Assembly (NCBI GenBank): GCA_003241895.1
Contig: QBLY01000014.1
Coordinates: forward strand, 1-64,000
DNA length: 64,000 bases
From: Lysobacteraceae bacterium
Lineage (GTDB): Bacteria; Pseudomonadota; Gammaproteobacteria; Xanthomonadales; Xanthomonadaceae
Reading direction: 5' to 3'
Shown: one piece after another, positions 38,715-46,657 of the stretch
How positions within the stretch are numbered: position 1 is the first letter of the stretch
Layout: each line of letters starts with the position of its first letter
Translations under genes and position numbers: made by a program
The notes under the pieces: model-generated
Database searches by the model: none
Seen by the model: only the letters and a program-made list of their open reading frames with translations
What the model was told of the DNA's origin: nothing

Positions 38715-41700
38715 ATGCCGCGACTGGGAAACCTCGACTTCGACGATAGTATCCTTGATGCTGTCAAGGACGGCAGACTCGTCGTCTTTGCGGGCGCTGG
38801 CGTTTCGATGGGGCCGCCGTCGAATCTGGACAACTTCTGGAAGCTCGCCGAGAAGATCGCCCGCAACACCGGACTGACACCAGAACTTCCGCTCGACCGG
38901 TTCCTTGGTGTGCTGAAACATCGGGGAGTCAACGTTCACCAGCGCGCAGTGGAACTGCTCTCGCCATCGGGAAGCGCTCCCAATGACCTGCACCGCGATC
39001 TCATCCGCTTGTTCAATTCCGCCGATCGAATCAAGTTGGTCACCACGAACTTCGATCTCCACTTTGAGACGGCGGCGCAGGAAGTCTATGGCGGCCCGCC
39101 AGACGTCTACCGAGCGCCCGCGCTTCCCTTGGGCTACGGATTCCACGGCATCGTGCATGTGCACGGCGCCCTGCCGGACGCGTCCAGCGTCGTACTCACC
39201 GACGCCGATTTTGGCCGGGCGTACCTGACGGAGGGATGGGCCCGCCGCTTCCTGCTGGACGTCTTTCGTACCCATACCGTTCTGTTCGTCGGCTACAGCC
39301 ACGACGACGTCGTCATGAACTACCTAGCCAGGGCGCTGCCGGCCGACGGTTCGGCAGGGCGATACGCACTGACAGAAACTGACGGGAATTGGAATCTGCT
39401 CGGAATCCAACCTATTCGGTTCGTGAAGGGCGAAGGCGCTGAGGCATTTCGAGATCTCTACCAAGGCGTGGCGAAGCTTGCCGAACGGGCTGCGCGTGGA
39501 ACGCTTGACTGGCAGTCACGGATGCTGGAGCTGGTTGGACGGGCTCCCCCAGTAGACCCCGAGTTGGTCGGTGAGATCGAGCAAGCGCTGAGAGACGTTT
39601 CGACTTGCCGCTTGTTCACTGACGTTGCGCGCGATGTCTCATGGCCTAAGTGGATGGACAGCAGGAAGCACTTGGAGGCGTTGTTCGGTTCTGGCGAGCT
39701 TAGCGAGCGGGAAAGTCAATTGGCGTTCTGGCTCGCCAATCATTATGCGATCGAACACTTCGACGAATGTTTCGAGCTCATTGCAGGACACGGCCTCCAG
39801 CTCAATCCCGTGCTGTGGTGTGCCGTGGGTCGAGAGCTTGGGCTGGAGAAGGACAAGCCGATCGAAGCCGCCACGCTGCGACGGTGGATCCTGCTGCTGC
39901 TGGGGAGCGCGCCAGAAAGGGTAGATCGCCACGTGTTCATGTGGCTTGCGGAACGTTGTGAGGCGCTTGGCTTGGTGGGCGACGGGCTGTCACTCTTCTT
40001 GCAGATGTGCGTCCACAGGTTTGAGCTCAAGCGCGGCTACCGTTGGCGGGAAAGCGAAGATGACGAAGAGCATTCTCAGCTTACGGCCGAATGCACACTC
40101 CGAACCGATCACTGGTCATTGAACGAGGTGTACGAGAATCGGATACAGCCCCATCTCGCCGAGCTGGCCCAGCCATTGCTGTCTGGGCTGATCCATCGAT
40201 TCGAGCGCATGCACGCAGACTTGACTGCGTGGTCCGGTGCGCGCGACGAGCGGGACTCGATGAGCTACCGACGATCCGCGATCGAGCCTCACGAGCAGGA
40301 TCGCCACGCCGAGGCGTCGGACGTGCTCATCGATGCCACGCGTGATGCCATTGAGTGGCTTGCGGCAAACCAGCCCGCGCAACTCGACGCGCGGATCGAG
40401 TACCTGTCGAGCTCAAGGCTTCCCTTGCTTCGACGATTGGCAGTGCACGCCGTGGCATCGCACCCTGGCAAGTCGGCGGACGAACGGCTCGCGTGGGTTC
40501 GGGCGCATGTTGGACTGGATTCGCTTGCCGAGTACCATGAGACGCATCGCTTGGCGGCTCTCAATTATCCTGGCGCTACGGACGCCGCGCGTCAGGCATT
40601 TATCGATGCCATCATGGCTGCCCCCGTTGAGGACGCGGATGATCGCTCGGCCGAAGAACGCGCTCAGCGCTTCCAGTTCGATTGGTTGTCGTGGTTGTTG
40701 GCGGCTAAGCCAGACTGTGCGCTCGCAGAGGCCCTACTGACACCTATTCGTGCGCGTTTTCCGCATTGGATCGCCTCTGAGCATCCGGACCTCATGCACT
40801 GGATAGGCTCGGGGGGGTGGGTCGGGTCAAAGAGTCCCTGGTCGACCGAACAATTGGTCGCGCAGCCACCGAGTGAGCAGCTTGCCGCTCTCCTGGAATT
40901 CAGAGGCACCGAATTTGAAGGTCCAAGTCGCGAGGGACTGCTGTCGGCCGTGCGGGATGCAGCCAAGTCGGTCCCCGACTGGGGCTTCCAGCTGGTCGCG
41001 GAGCTGGAGCAGCGGGCGCTTTGGTCATCCGACTTGTGGTCAGCGACGCTGCGGGGATTCCAGGACTCAGAACTGAACAGCACACAATGGCGCCGCCTGC
41101 TCGAAGCGGTCGCCCGCAATGATTTGCATACCGAACATGCACGGGACATCGCCGATATCCTGCTGCGGCTGGTCAAAGATGGCGGCAAGCCGTTCGCGTC
41201 TGAGTTACTGGCGATCGCGAACCCGATCGCAGATCACCTGTGGACCGCGCTGAAACCCGACGACGATTCCGATTTCGACAACGACTGGCTGACGCGGGCC
41301 ATCAACCGGCCAGGTGGTGTGCTGGTCGAGTACTGGCTCGCCGCGCTCTCACTCACGCTGAAGAGCAAGGAGGGCGCGCAATGGGCGATGCCTGTCTATT
41401 ACCGCGGGCGATTTACGGAGGCCATCCACGATCCGACATCGAAAGGAGCGCATGCGCGTTCCCTGTTGGCGAGCCAAGCCGCCTTCCTGTTTCGGCTCGA
41501 CGAAGCGTGGGTGTGGGATCACTTGATACCCCTGTTCCAGCACGCAGATTCGCGGATATTCGCGCAAACTTGGCATGGCTTTCTCGCGTGGGGACGACTT
41601 TATCCGCCACTCGTTGATGCGTTGTTGCCCGCTTTCCTGGCGGCCGTGGCACGAAATCCCTCTGATTTACTGGAACATCGCGATCGACTGATCGAGTTCT

Positions 41701-42224
41701 ATGCGGCCCTGTGTGTCTTCCACGTCGACGATCCGCTGCAACAACTGCTCCCCAACCTCTTCCAGCACGGCCCGGAGGAAGATCGAACCACGTTCGCATC
41801 TAAGATCGAGCACATGCTACGGCAACTGGATCCCCCGGGAATCGTCAAGGTCTGGGAGGGTTGGCTCTCTCGCTACTGGCAGGATCGACTCCAAGGCGTG
41901 CTTGCACCGCTTGCCCCCGGAGAGTGCCGTGAGATGGTCGAGTGGCTTCCCCATCTAGGCGCGCACTTTCCGGTGGGTGTGCAGCTGGCGACTCGCATGC
42001 CGGCACTTACCGCGGAACACAGTCATGTCCTGTTCGAGCTGCGCACCAGCGACCTGGTCACTCGTTTCCAAGAGGCAGCGGCACAGCTTCTGATCTACCT
42101 GGCCGACGGCGTGGCGGGGTACGAACTTGCGTACCTCACTGAAGTGGCGGCGCGACTCGACGCACTGCCGGAGACCAATCGGCGCCGTCTCCAAGAGGCA
42201 TTGGTACATGCGGGCGCTCGTTAA
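38715..42224 (+). CDS. SIR2-domain anti-phage protein (DSR1-like, SIR2 plus long C-terminal region)
   Basis: The 1169-residue protein has an N-terminal SIR2 domain: VVFAGAGVS at 23-31, TTNFD at 110-114 with the expected catalytic Asn112, GIVHVHG at 145-151 with the likely catalytic His150, and FVGYSHDD at 191-198. The remaining 900 residues are helical repeats that could act as sensor; the architecture resembles SIR2-DUF4020 proteins (defence-associated sirtuin 1). Such proteins deplete NAD+ after phage infection and stop growth. It is a single-gene unit with an AGAGAG ribosome site, flanked by hairpin repeats. Confidence 0.85.
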   Translation: MPRLGNLDFDDSILDAVKDGRLVVFAGAGVSMGPPSNLDNFWKLAEKIARNTGLTPELPLDRFLGVLKHRGVNVHQRAVELLSPSGSAPNDLHRDLIRLFNSADRIKLVTTNFDLHFETAAQEVYGGPPDVYRAPALPLGYGFHGIVHVHGALPDASSVVLTDADFGRAYLTEGWARRFLLDVFRTHTVLFVGYSHDDVVMNYLARALPADGSAGRYALTETDGNWNLLGIQPIRFVKGEGAEAFRDLYQGVAKLAERAARGTLDWQSRMLELVGRAPPVDPELVGEIEQALRDVSTCRLFTDVARDVSWPKWMDSRKHLEALFGSGELSERESQLAFWLANHYAIEHFDECFELIAGHGLQLNPVLWCAVGRELGLEKDKPIEAATLRRWILLLLGSAPERVDRHVFMWLAERCEALGLVGDGLSLFLQMCVHRFELKRGYRWRESEDDEEHSQLTAECTLRTDHWSLNEVYENRIQPHLAELAQPLLSGLIHRFERMHADLTAWSGARDERDSMSYRRSAIEPHEQDRHAEASDVLIDATRDAIEWLAANQPAQLDARIEYLSSSRLPLLRRLAVHAVASHPGKSADERLAWVRAHVGLDSLAEYHETHRLAALNYPGATDAARQAFIDAIMAAPVEDADDRSAEERAQRFQFDWLSWLLAAKPDCALAEALLTPIRARFPHWIASEHPDLMHWIGSGGWVGSKSPWSTEQLVAQPPSEQLAALLEFRGTEFEGPSREGLLSAVRDAAKSVPDWGFQLVAELEQRALWSSDLWSATLRGFQDSELNSTQWRRLLEAVARNDLHTEHARDIADILLRLVKDGGKPFASELLAIANPIADHLWTALKPDDDSDFDNDWLTRAINRPGGVLVEYWLAALSLTLKSKEGAQWAMPVYYRGRFTEAIHDPTSKGAHARSLLASQAAFLFRLDEAWVWDHLIPLFQHADSRIFAQTWHGFLAWGRLYPPLVDALLPAFLAAVARNPSDLLEHRDRLIEFYAALCVFHVDDPLQQLLPNLFQHGPEEDRTTFASKIEHMLRQLDPPGIVKVWEGWLSRYWQDRLQGVLAPLAPGECREMVEWLPHLGAHFPVGVQLATRMPALTAEHSHVLFELRTSDLVTRFQEAAAQLLIYLADGVAGYELAYLTEVAARLDALPETNRRRLQEALVHAGAR

Positions 42225-42360
42225 CGCACTCGCGGGTCCGCCCGGCCGGAGACTTCAGGCGTGCGATTGGCTCCGGCCAAGCACTGTCGGGCGATGCCCT
42301 GATTGACCTTAGTCGCCTGCTGTCTTACCGGTCACCGGTTCTGGCCGACAGCCGACCAGG

Positions 42361-42380
42361 CCGCTACCGACCCGAAGCGG
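42361..42380. repeat. interspersed hairpin repeat, copy B
   Basis: CCGCT and AGCGG arms flank the same CGACCC core, with one mismatch in the stem. It lies between the SIR2 gene and the Mrr-like gene. The 13-base CGACCCGAAGCGG at 42368-42380 is identical to copies A and C. Confidence 0.6.
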
Positions 42381-42501
42381 ACGACGGGCTGTCCCCCGTC
42401 AACACACATTTTCCAGGAGGTCGATGCAGCGTCTAGGTGCTTCCTGTCGCTGTGTGCGCTAGCATTTCGTCACACAACGATTTGAAAATAATGGAGTTGC
42501 C

Positions 42502-43677
42502 ATGGCGGTGACGCGAACCATCGGACCTCTGCACTTCGAGGATCTCGAACCAAAACGGTTCGAAGACCTTACGCGGCAGCTTATCTACGACTTTAAAGAC
42601 TGGCAGCGACTCGAGGCTACCGGCAGAGCCGGCAGTGACGACGGTTTCGACGCAAGAGGATACGAAGTCAGACCCCCTGAAGACAGTGCGGAGGATCGAG
42701 ATCCGATCGATCCGAGCGGTACAGGCGAACATCGGCTGTGGCTAGTTCAATGCAAGCGAGAGCGAACAATTGGCCCGACGAAGCTTGCCGGCTACTTCTC
42801 GGACACTAAGCTTGGCATCGGTGAGAAGCTGCACGGAATAATATTCGTCGCTGCGTGCGACTTTTCCAAGAGGGCGCGAGACGCGTTTCGTCGAAGTTGT
42901 GAGGAAGCCGGGATCGAAGAATGGTACTTGTGGGGGAAGGCAGAACTGGAGGACCTGCTTTTTCAACCGCGACACGACGCACTGCTATTTGCGTACTTCG
43001 GCATATCCCTCACTATCAGGCGACGCAGCGCCAAAGCGGTTATTTCCTCTCGATTGGCTATTAAGCGAAGAGCGAACAACGTTCTTAGCCAGAGACAAAA
43101 TGCAGATTTGCTCATCATTGACTCTAGCGAACAAGACTATCCTTACTCGACAAACCGAAGTGCATCGAAGCCGAATTGGTTTCTCGCTCAGTACCATGGA
43201 TTGCACCCTCATGGGCTCCGCTTTGTCGTTCAAAGACACTTCGCCTATCTGTCAGATGACAAAAGCGAATGGGACGCGGCGCTTGCTCAAAACGATGCCG
43301 GTCCTCGCCGAGACCCTTGGTCCGAGGATGAGAATGACCATCAGCTTCGTTCCGAGACCCACGATTACTGGAGCGGACTGCCGAAGCAGAACCAAGCATG
43401 GTTCGAAGTTGTTGGGGTGATCCCTTTCGAAAGAATCTTGGGTATCGACGAAATGGGCGACAACATCGTTCAGGAGCCCCATGTCTACGCGGAGTTTAGC
43501 GGCAAACATGGCCCATTCATGGGGCACATGATCTCAGTCAAGGTCGGAAATCATTCGTCGAGAAGCGAAATTCAACCGAAGAGTCTGACGGATCGTAGAG
43601 TTAGTAAGTTCCCAGCCGAGTTGCGGGCGCCCGTAAAATTGGCGCCATACGGTCCGATCCGATTCTTTCGAAGTTAG
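42502..43677 (+). CDS. Mrr-like restriction endonuclease-fold protein
   Basis: The 391-residue protein has an N-terminal PD-(D/E)XK domain of the Mrr type: Glu21 in FEDLTRQLIY, GSDDGFD with Asp50, and LVQCKRE with Gln83 and Lys85. Mrr-like enzymes cut methylated or otherwise marked foreign DNA. The C-terminal 200 residues are unrecognised and may hold a reader or partner-binding domain. AT-richer composition and position between hairpin repeats suggest a separately acquired unit. A role as type IV restriction or as effector of a nearby system is inferred. Confidence 0.75.
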   Translation: MAVTRTIGPLHFEDLEPKRFEDLTRQLIYDFKDWQRLEATGRAGSDDGFDARGYEVRPPEDSAEDRDPIDPSGTGEHRLWLVQCKRERTIGPTKLAGYFSDTKLGIGEKLHGIIFVAACDFSKRARDAFRRSCEEAGIEEWYLWGKAELEDLLFQPRHDALLFAYFGISLTIRRRSAKAVISSRLAIKRRANNVLSQRQNADLLIIDSSEQDYPYSTNRSASKPNWFLAQYHGLHPHGLRFVVQRHFAYLSDDKSEWDAALAQNDAGPRRDPWSEDENDHQLRSETHDYWSGLPKQNQAWFEVVGVIPFERILGIDEMGDNIVQEPHVYAEFSGKHGPFMGHMISVKVGNHSSRSEIQPKSLTDRRVSKFPAELRAPVKLAPYGPIRFFRS

Positions 43678-43711
43678 TTCGGGAACGATTAGCGGCAAAA
43701 GATTCGGATGT

Positions 43712-43724
43712 CCGCTCCTGGCCG
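43712..43724. repeat. 13-bp repeat left of the integron
   Basis: CCGCTCCTGGCCG here recurs exactly at 46495-46507. In both places the sequence continues into a short hairpin (GCTCC...GGAGC). The two copies lie in direct orientation and bracket the intI gene and the whole cassette array. Confidence 0.55.
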
Positions 43725-43745
43725 CGAGGAGCCAATTGCGACAGG

Positions 43746-43765
43746 CGCTTCTCGACCCGAAGCGG
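43746..43765. repeat. interspersed hairpin repeat, copy C
   Basis: CGCTTC and GAAGCG arms around TCGACCC, downstream of the Mrr-like gene and of intI, whose 3' ends converge here. The 13-base core at 43753-43765 matches copies A and B. It could terminate both transcripts. Confidence 0.6.
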
Positions 43766-43809
43766 CCGGTCGCCCGAGCTCGCCGAATCGGCTGAGCTCG
43801 GGCAATTGA

Positions 43810-44805
43810 TCAAAGCCGATCGAGTGGGCTGACGGTATCGCGCACCGCTTGATGGACGTGGGTATAGATCATGGTGGTCTTTAGACTGCGATGACCCAGC
43901 AGGAGCTGGATCGTACGGATGTCAGTCCCGTCGGCCAGCAAATGTGTAGCAAACGAGTGGCGAAGCGTATGCACGCTGGCATGCTTGAGGATCTTTGCTC
44001 TTTCCAACGCAGCTCGGAATGCCCGTTGCACCGTGCTCTCCGAAGCATGCCAGCGTAGCCAGCGTGCGGTCTCCGGGCAGGCGCGTTGGGTCTTGGATGG
44101 GAACACAAACTGCCAGGCGAGGCTGCGGGACGCATTCGGGTACTTTCGGTGCAGCGCGCCAGGAAGAGGAGCGTGCCCACGGCCGCGGGAAAGGTCCTCT
44201 TTGTGGAGGGCCGCGACGCGGAGCAAGTGTTGTTGCAGGGAGTCACGCAACCGCACCGGCAGGACAGTGGTCCGATCCTTGGCGCCTTTGCCACTTCGAA
44301 CGTGGACGGTTCCGGCCTGCAGGTCCAGGTCCTTCATGCGCAGGGTCATGGCCTCGGTCACGCGCAGCCCGGCGCCATAAAGGAGCTCAGCCATTAGGCG
44401 CGGTGTCCCCGACATGTAGGCGAGCACATCACGGACCTCGCCAACCGTCAGAACCGTGGGCAGTCGGGCTGGGCGTTGGACGCGCCTGAGGCCTTCCAAC
44501 TGGCCGACTTCGAGTTCCAGCACATCCCGGTACAGAAAAAGCACGGCGTTGAGCGCTTGGGACTGTGTAGACGCGGCTACTTTCTGGCCGCTCGCCAAGT
44601 AGTTGATAAAGGGCGTTATCCCGAGGGCGCCGACGCTGACCGGATGTTGTTTGGCGTGAAAGTAGATGTAGCGCCGAATCCAGTAGCAGTAGGCTTCTTC
44701 GGTCCGCCGGCTCAGGTGGCGTCGCCGGCAAACCTGGGAAACGCGATCCATGAGACGCAGGGGCGGGGCGGCATCGGGGGTGTTACCCCATTTTGGTGGC
44801 TCCAA
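43810..44805 (-). CDS. intI: integron integrase
   Basis: Tyrosine recombinase that joins attI and attC sites to capture or shuffle cassettes. Catalytic motifs: LLYGAGLRVTEAM (Arg), HTLRHSFATHLL and LGHRSLKTTMIYTHV (His and Tyr). The integron-specific insertion is present between the two boxes (ALHRKYPNASRSLAWQFVFP), which separates IntI from XerC/D. Homology to IntI1 begins just before an internal ATG at 44751, so I keep the longer TTG start at 44805 (331 aa); the ATG would give 313. It is divergent from the cassette array, as in all classical integrons. Confidence 0.95.
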   Translation of the reverse strand: MEPPKWGNTPDAAPPLRLMDRVSQVCRRRHLSRRTEEAYCYWIRRYIYFHAKQHPVSVGALGITPFINYLASGQKVAASTQSQALNAVLFLYRDVLELEVGQLEGLRRVQRPARLPTVLTVGEVRDVLAYMSGTPRLMAELLYGAGLRVTEAMTLRMKDLDLQAGTVHVRSGKGAKDRTTVLPVRLRDSLQQHLLRVAALHKEDLSRGRGHAPLPGALHRKYPNASRSLAWQFVFPSKTQRACPETARWLRWHASESTVQRAFRAALERAKILKHASVHTLRHSFATHLLADGTDIRTIQLLLGHRSLKTTMIYTHVHQAVRDTVSPLDRL

Positions 44806-44873
44806 TCGGTTGGTGGGAAAAGCCGCACCATAGCTGAATTGGGCGGAAGACTGCTGTCCGGGGTTGCTTCGGA

Positions 44874-44902
44874 TTGTTTAACGGACAAGCACAGCCTAAA
44901 CT
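44874..44902 (+). promoter_or_regulatory. candidate cassette promoter (Pc-like)
   Basis: TTGTTT (44874-44879), 17 bases, TAAACT (44897-44902) point toward the cassettes. The -10 is identical to the strong class 1 Pc variant as I remember it, and the spacing is ideal; the -35 differs at three positions. It lies between intI and attI and could drive cassettes 1-4. Confidence 0.5.
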
Positions 44903-44918
44903 CACGGAGAATCATCGG

Positions 44919-44992
44919 GTTGCGGGCTAATAGCCGCAACGCCGGTCGGATGTATAACCGGACGTCAACGTCCGTATATTCGGTAGTTAGGC
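44919..44992 (+). other. candidate attI site
   Basis: The region ends with the core GTTAGGC (44986-44992), matching GTTRRRY; the G/TT step at 44986/44987 is the expected crossover where cassette 1 begins. Upstream are two inverted-repeat structures (GTTGCGG...CCGCAAC at 44919-44940, and GGACGT/ACGTCC near 44960-44973) that could guide IntI binding. The core is seen; the outer limits are estimated. Confidence 0.7.
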
Positions 44993-45010
44993 CACTTACG
45001 GAGATCACGG

Positions 45011-45382
45011 ATGTCTGACACCGCAACCCGATTCCTCAGCGCTGTCCCGGCGCTTGCTTCACTGGACATCCAGCGGTCCGTCGATTTCTTCTGCTCGGTG
45101 CTCGGCTTCTCACAAGTGCACGCCGCCCAAGGCGAGTACGGCATCGTGTCTAGTGGCCCCGTCGAGATCCACTTCTGGGCTTGCTCGGAGCCGCATATTG
45201 CGGCTAATACATCCTGCCGGGTGCAAGTCGAGGGTATTGAGGCTCTACATGCGGTTTGCCAAGCCGCCGGGGTGGTGCATCCTGCCGCACCGCTCGGCGC
45301 TCGGCCTTGGGGCTCCACAGAGTTCGGCGCGCTGGACCCGGATAAGAACCTGGTCACATTCTTTCAGCGAAACGTGGCCTAA
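45011..45382 (+). CDS. cassette 1: VOC-fold (glyoxalase/bleomycin-resistance-like) protein
   Basis: The 123-residue protein has the paired beta-alpha-beta pattern of the VOC superfamily: VPALASLDIQRSVDFFCSVLGF at the start and WGSTEFGALDPDKNLVTFFQ at the end, as in bleomycin-binding dimers. Such proteins can sequester drugs or act as metal enzymes; no resistance can be claimed. The cassette spans 44987-45430, and the stop codon lies inside the R'' core of its attC, a common cassette layout. ATG start, first in the array. Confidence 0.88.
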   Translation: MSDTATRFLSAVPALASLDIQRSVDFFCSVLGFSQVHAAQGEYGIVSSGPVEIHFWACSEPHIAANTSCRVQVEGIEALHAVCQAAGVVHPAAPLGARPWGSTEFGALDPDKNLVTFFQRNVA

Positions 45383-45436
45383 CAATTCATTCAACCCGAT
45401 GCCGCTTCGCGGCACGGGTTAATTCAGGCGTTAGGC
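45377..45436 (+). repeat. attC site 1 (cassette recombination site)
   Basis: Starts with GCCTAAC (R'') and ends with GCGTTAGGC (R'), enclosing imperfectly paired arms (AATTCATTCAACCC / GGGTTAATTCAG) around a GCCGCTTCGCGGC hairpin. At about 60 bases it has textbook attC structure with the crossover at G45430/T45431. Confidence 0.93.
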
Positions 45437-45437
45437 C

Positions 45438-45674
45438 GTGAAGATCGAAGGCGTCGAGTACAGGATGCAGGCCGCTTCGGATGTCAGCCGAGACGGAATC
45501 GGTATTGAGATCTATCGCGTCACGGAAGCCGGGGAGGAATTCTTGCTTGAGATATTCCGAAGCGACAGAAATCAGACCTATCTCCTTCATTCGGGTCAGA
45601 ACCCTATCCCGCTATCTGTTCTAGAGCGTGTTGTACCTACTGCGCGTAAAGAACTCGGACCATTCGTGGCCTAA
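45438..45674 (+). CDS. cassette 2: hypothetical protein
   Basis: The 78-residue protein starts at GTG seven bases into its cassette (45431-45719) and stops inside the next attC. The sequence alternates beta-like segments (VEYRMQAAS, IGIEIYRV, FLLEIFRSD, TYLLHSG) and ends in a helix. It looks like a small alpha/beta domain. No family is recognised, as is typical of many cassette proteins. Whether GTG is used cannot be settled; an internal ATG at residue 11 would leave a very short protein. Confidence 0.68.
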   Translation: MKIEGVEYRMQAASDVSRDGIGIEIYRVTEAGEEFLLEIFRSDRNQTYLLHSGQNPIPLSVLERVVPTARKELGPFVA

Positions 45675-45725
45675 CCAATCATTCAAGCCGACGCCTTCGG
45701 CGCGGCTTAACTCAAGGTGTTAGGG
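45669..45725 (+). repeat. attC site 2
   Basis: GCCTAAC ... GTGTTAGGG with paired arms CATTCAAGCCG / CGGCTTAACTCA around a CGCCTTCGGCG hairpin, about 57 bases long. The last core base departs from GTTRRRY (G for Y), but the crossover G45719/T45720 is intact and the next R'' (CCCTAAC) complements it, as expected. Confidence 0.9.
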
Positions 45726-45730
45726 GGCAC

Positions 45731-46060
45731 ATGAAAAGTATTTCGGCGGCCGCGGTCCTCCTGCTTCTATCTGGCTGCGCACATTGGTTCGGCCCTGCGG
45801 ATGGTTTCTTCGATGCAGTTGGCTCCACGCCAGCCAATAAACCTTGCCAGCTGTCGGTGATTCCTGTCGGCTCCAACCACAGCCCGAGAGAACGGACTGT
45901 CACAGGTGCCTTTCGGGAGAGCATCATCGTCCAACCCTCCCGCAAGGGGCATCGCATCACCTTGACCTGCGACAGTACGGTTGTTTCAACACGCACGTTC
46001 AAGTACGGTCGCGACGTGAACATTGGCGGGGAGCTTTTGGTCATCGGTAGTGCCCCCTAA
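45731..46060 (+). CDS. cassette 3: putative lipoprotein
   Basis: The 109-residue protein begins with a lipoprotein signal ending in LLSGC (Cys near residue 16), followed by a small beta-rich domain (QLSVIPVGS, RTVTGAFRESIIVQP, HRITLTCDSTVVSTRTFKYG). The mature protein should sit in the outer membrane or periplasm. The ATG has a GGGGG ribosome site that comes from the cassette junction itself. The stop lies in the next attC core. Function unknown; exported proteins are common among cassette products. Confidence 0.8.
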   Translation: MKSISAAAVLLLLSGCAHWFGPADGFFDAVGSTPANKPCQLSVIPVGSNHSPRERTVTGAFRESIIVQPSRKGHRITLTCDSTVVSTRTFKYGRDVNIGGELLVIGSAP

Positions 46061-46166
46061 CAATTCGTTCAAGCCGAACTTGCTTCGTTACAGCAAAAGC
46101 GTGGCAGAAAAAGCTTGCCACGCTTTGGCCTCCACTACGCAAGTCGGCTTAACTCAGGCGTTACCA
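46055..46166 (+). repeat. attC site 3 (long form)
   Basis: CCCTAAC at the left, GCGTTACCA at the right, paired arms TTCAAGCCGAACTTGC / GCAAGTCGGCTTAA, and in the middle an 11-bp perfect stem AAAGCGTGGCA / TGCCACGCTTT. At about 112 bases it is twice as long as the other two. Crossover G46160/T46161. Confidence 0.9.
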
Positions 46167-46203
46167 GCGGTAGCATTGGACTCTTGAGTGTAGGAGATCG
46201 GCC

Positions 46204-46440
46204 ATGGCCCACGACCTAGAGAAGATTGATGATGCGGCGCTTGCTTTGTTGGCTGCACTAACCTTCGAAGCTGGGCGTGCTTGGAAAGGCCATGATTTCG
46301 GCGTGCTTAATCGGCTGTTTCAGAAGGGCTACATCCAGGACCCGATGGGCAAGGCGAAGACAGTTTGGCTAACGCCGGAAGGAATTCGGCACGGGGAAGA
46401 AGTGGCAGACCGGCTGTTCGGTTCTTCGAGGTCAGACTAG
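46204..46440 (+). CDS. cassette 4: DUF6429-like small protein
   Basis: The 78-residue protein matches my memory of the DUF6429 family: DLEKIDDAALALLAALTFEAGRAWKG followed by FGVLNRLFQKGYIQDPMGKAKTVWLTPEG, resembling a small winged helix. The ATG is preceded by AGGAG. It is the last cassette-like gene; its cassette begins at 46161, but no clear attC follows the stop. Function unknown; the family is common in integrons. Confidence 0.75.
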   Translation: MAHDLEKIDDAALALLAALTFEAGRAWKGHDFGVLNRLFQKGYIQDPMGKAKTVWLTPEGIRHGEEVADRLFGSSRSD

Positions 46441-46494
46441 GAAGTTCTATCGAATTTTTGATCTGCCGGGTCCAACCCGACAAGCGTTGAACGA

Positions 46495-46507
46495 CCGCTC
46501 CTGGCCG
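46495..46507. repeat. 13-bp repeat right of the integron
   Basis: Exact second copy of CCGCTCCTGGCCG (first at 43712-43724), again continuing into a GCTCC...GGAGC hairpin. It lies 55 bases after the last cassette gene, just after a degenerate GTTGAAC core (46485-46491). Confidence 0.55.
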
Positions 46508-46657
46508 ACTGGAGCCGGTCAACACCAGCGGGCCGGTCAACCTAAACCGGAATCGGTGGTCAACTCAACCAGAACACGCAGTTGGTCCTGGCTGCGTCCG
46601 GCCGTTCGCGGCCCGGGTTCGCAACCGCTATCAACCGAAGGTGACGCGGGAGTGGCG

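Noticed and set aside
43810-46507. Clinical class 1 integron with resistance genes
   Set aside because: The integrase differs clearly from IntI1, there is no qacE/sul1 segment, and no cassette encodes a recognised resistance enzyme; the VOC protein alone is not evidence.
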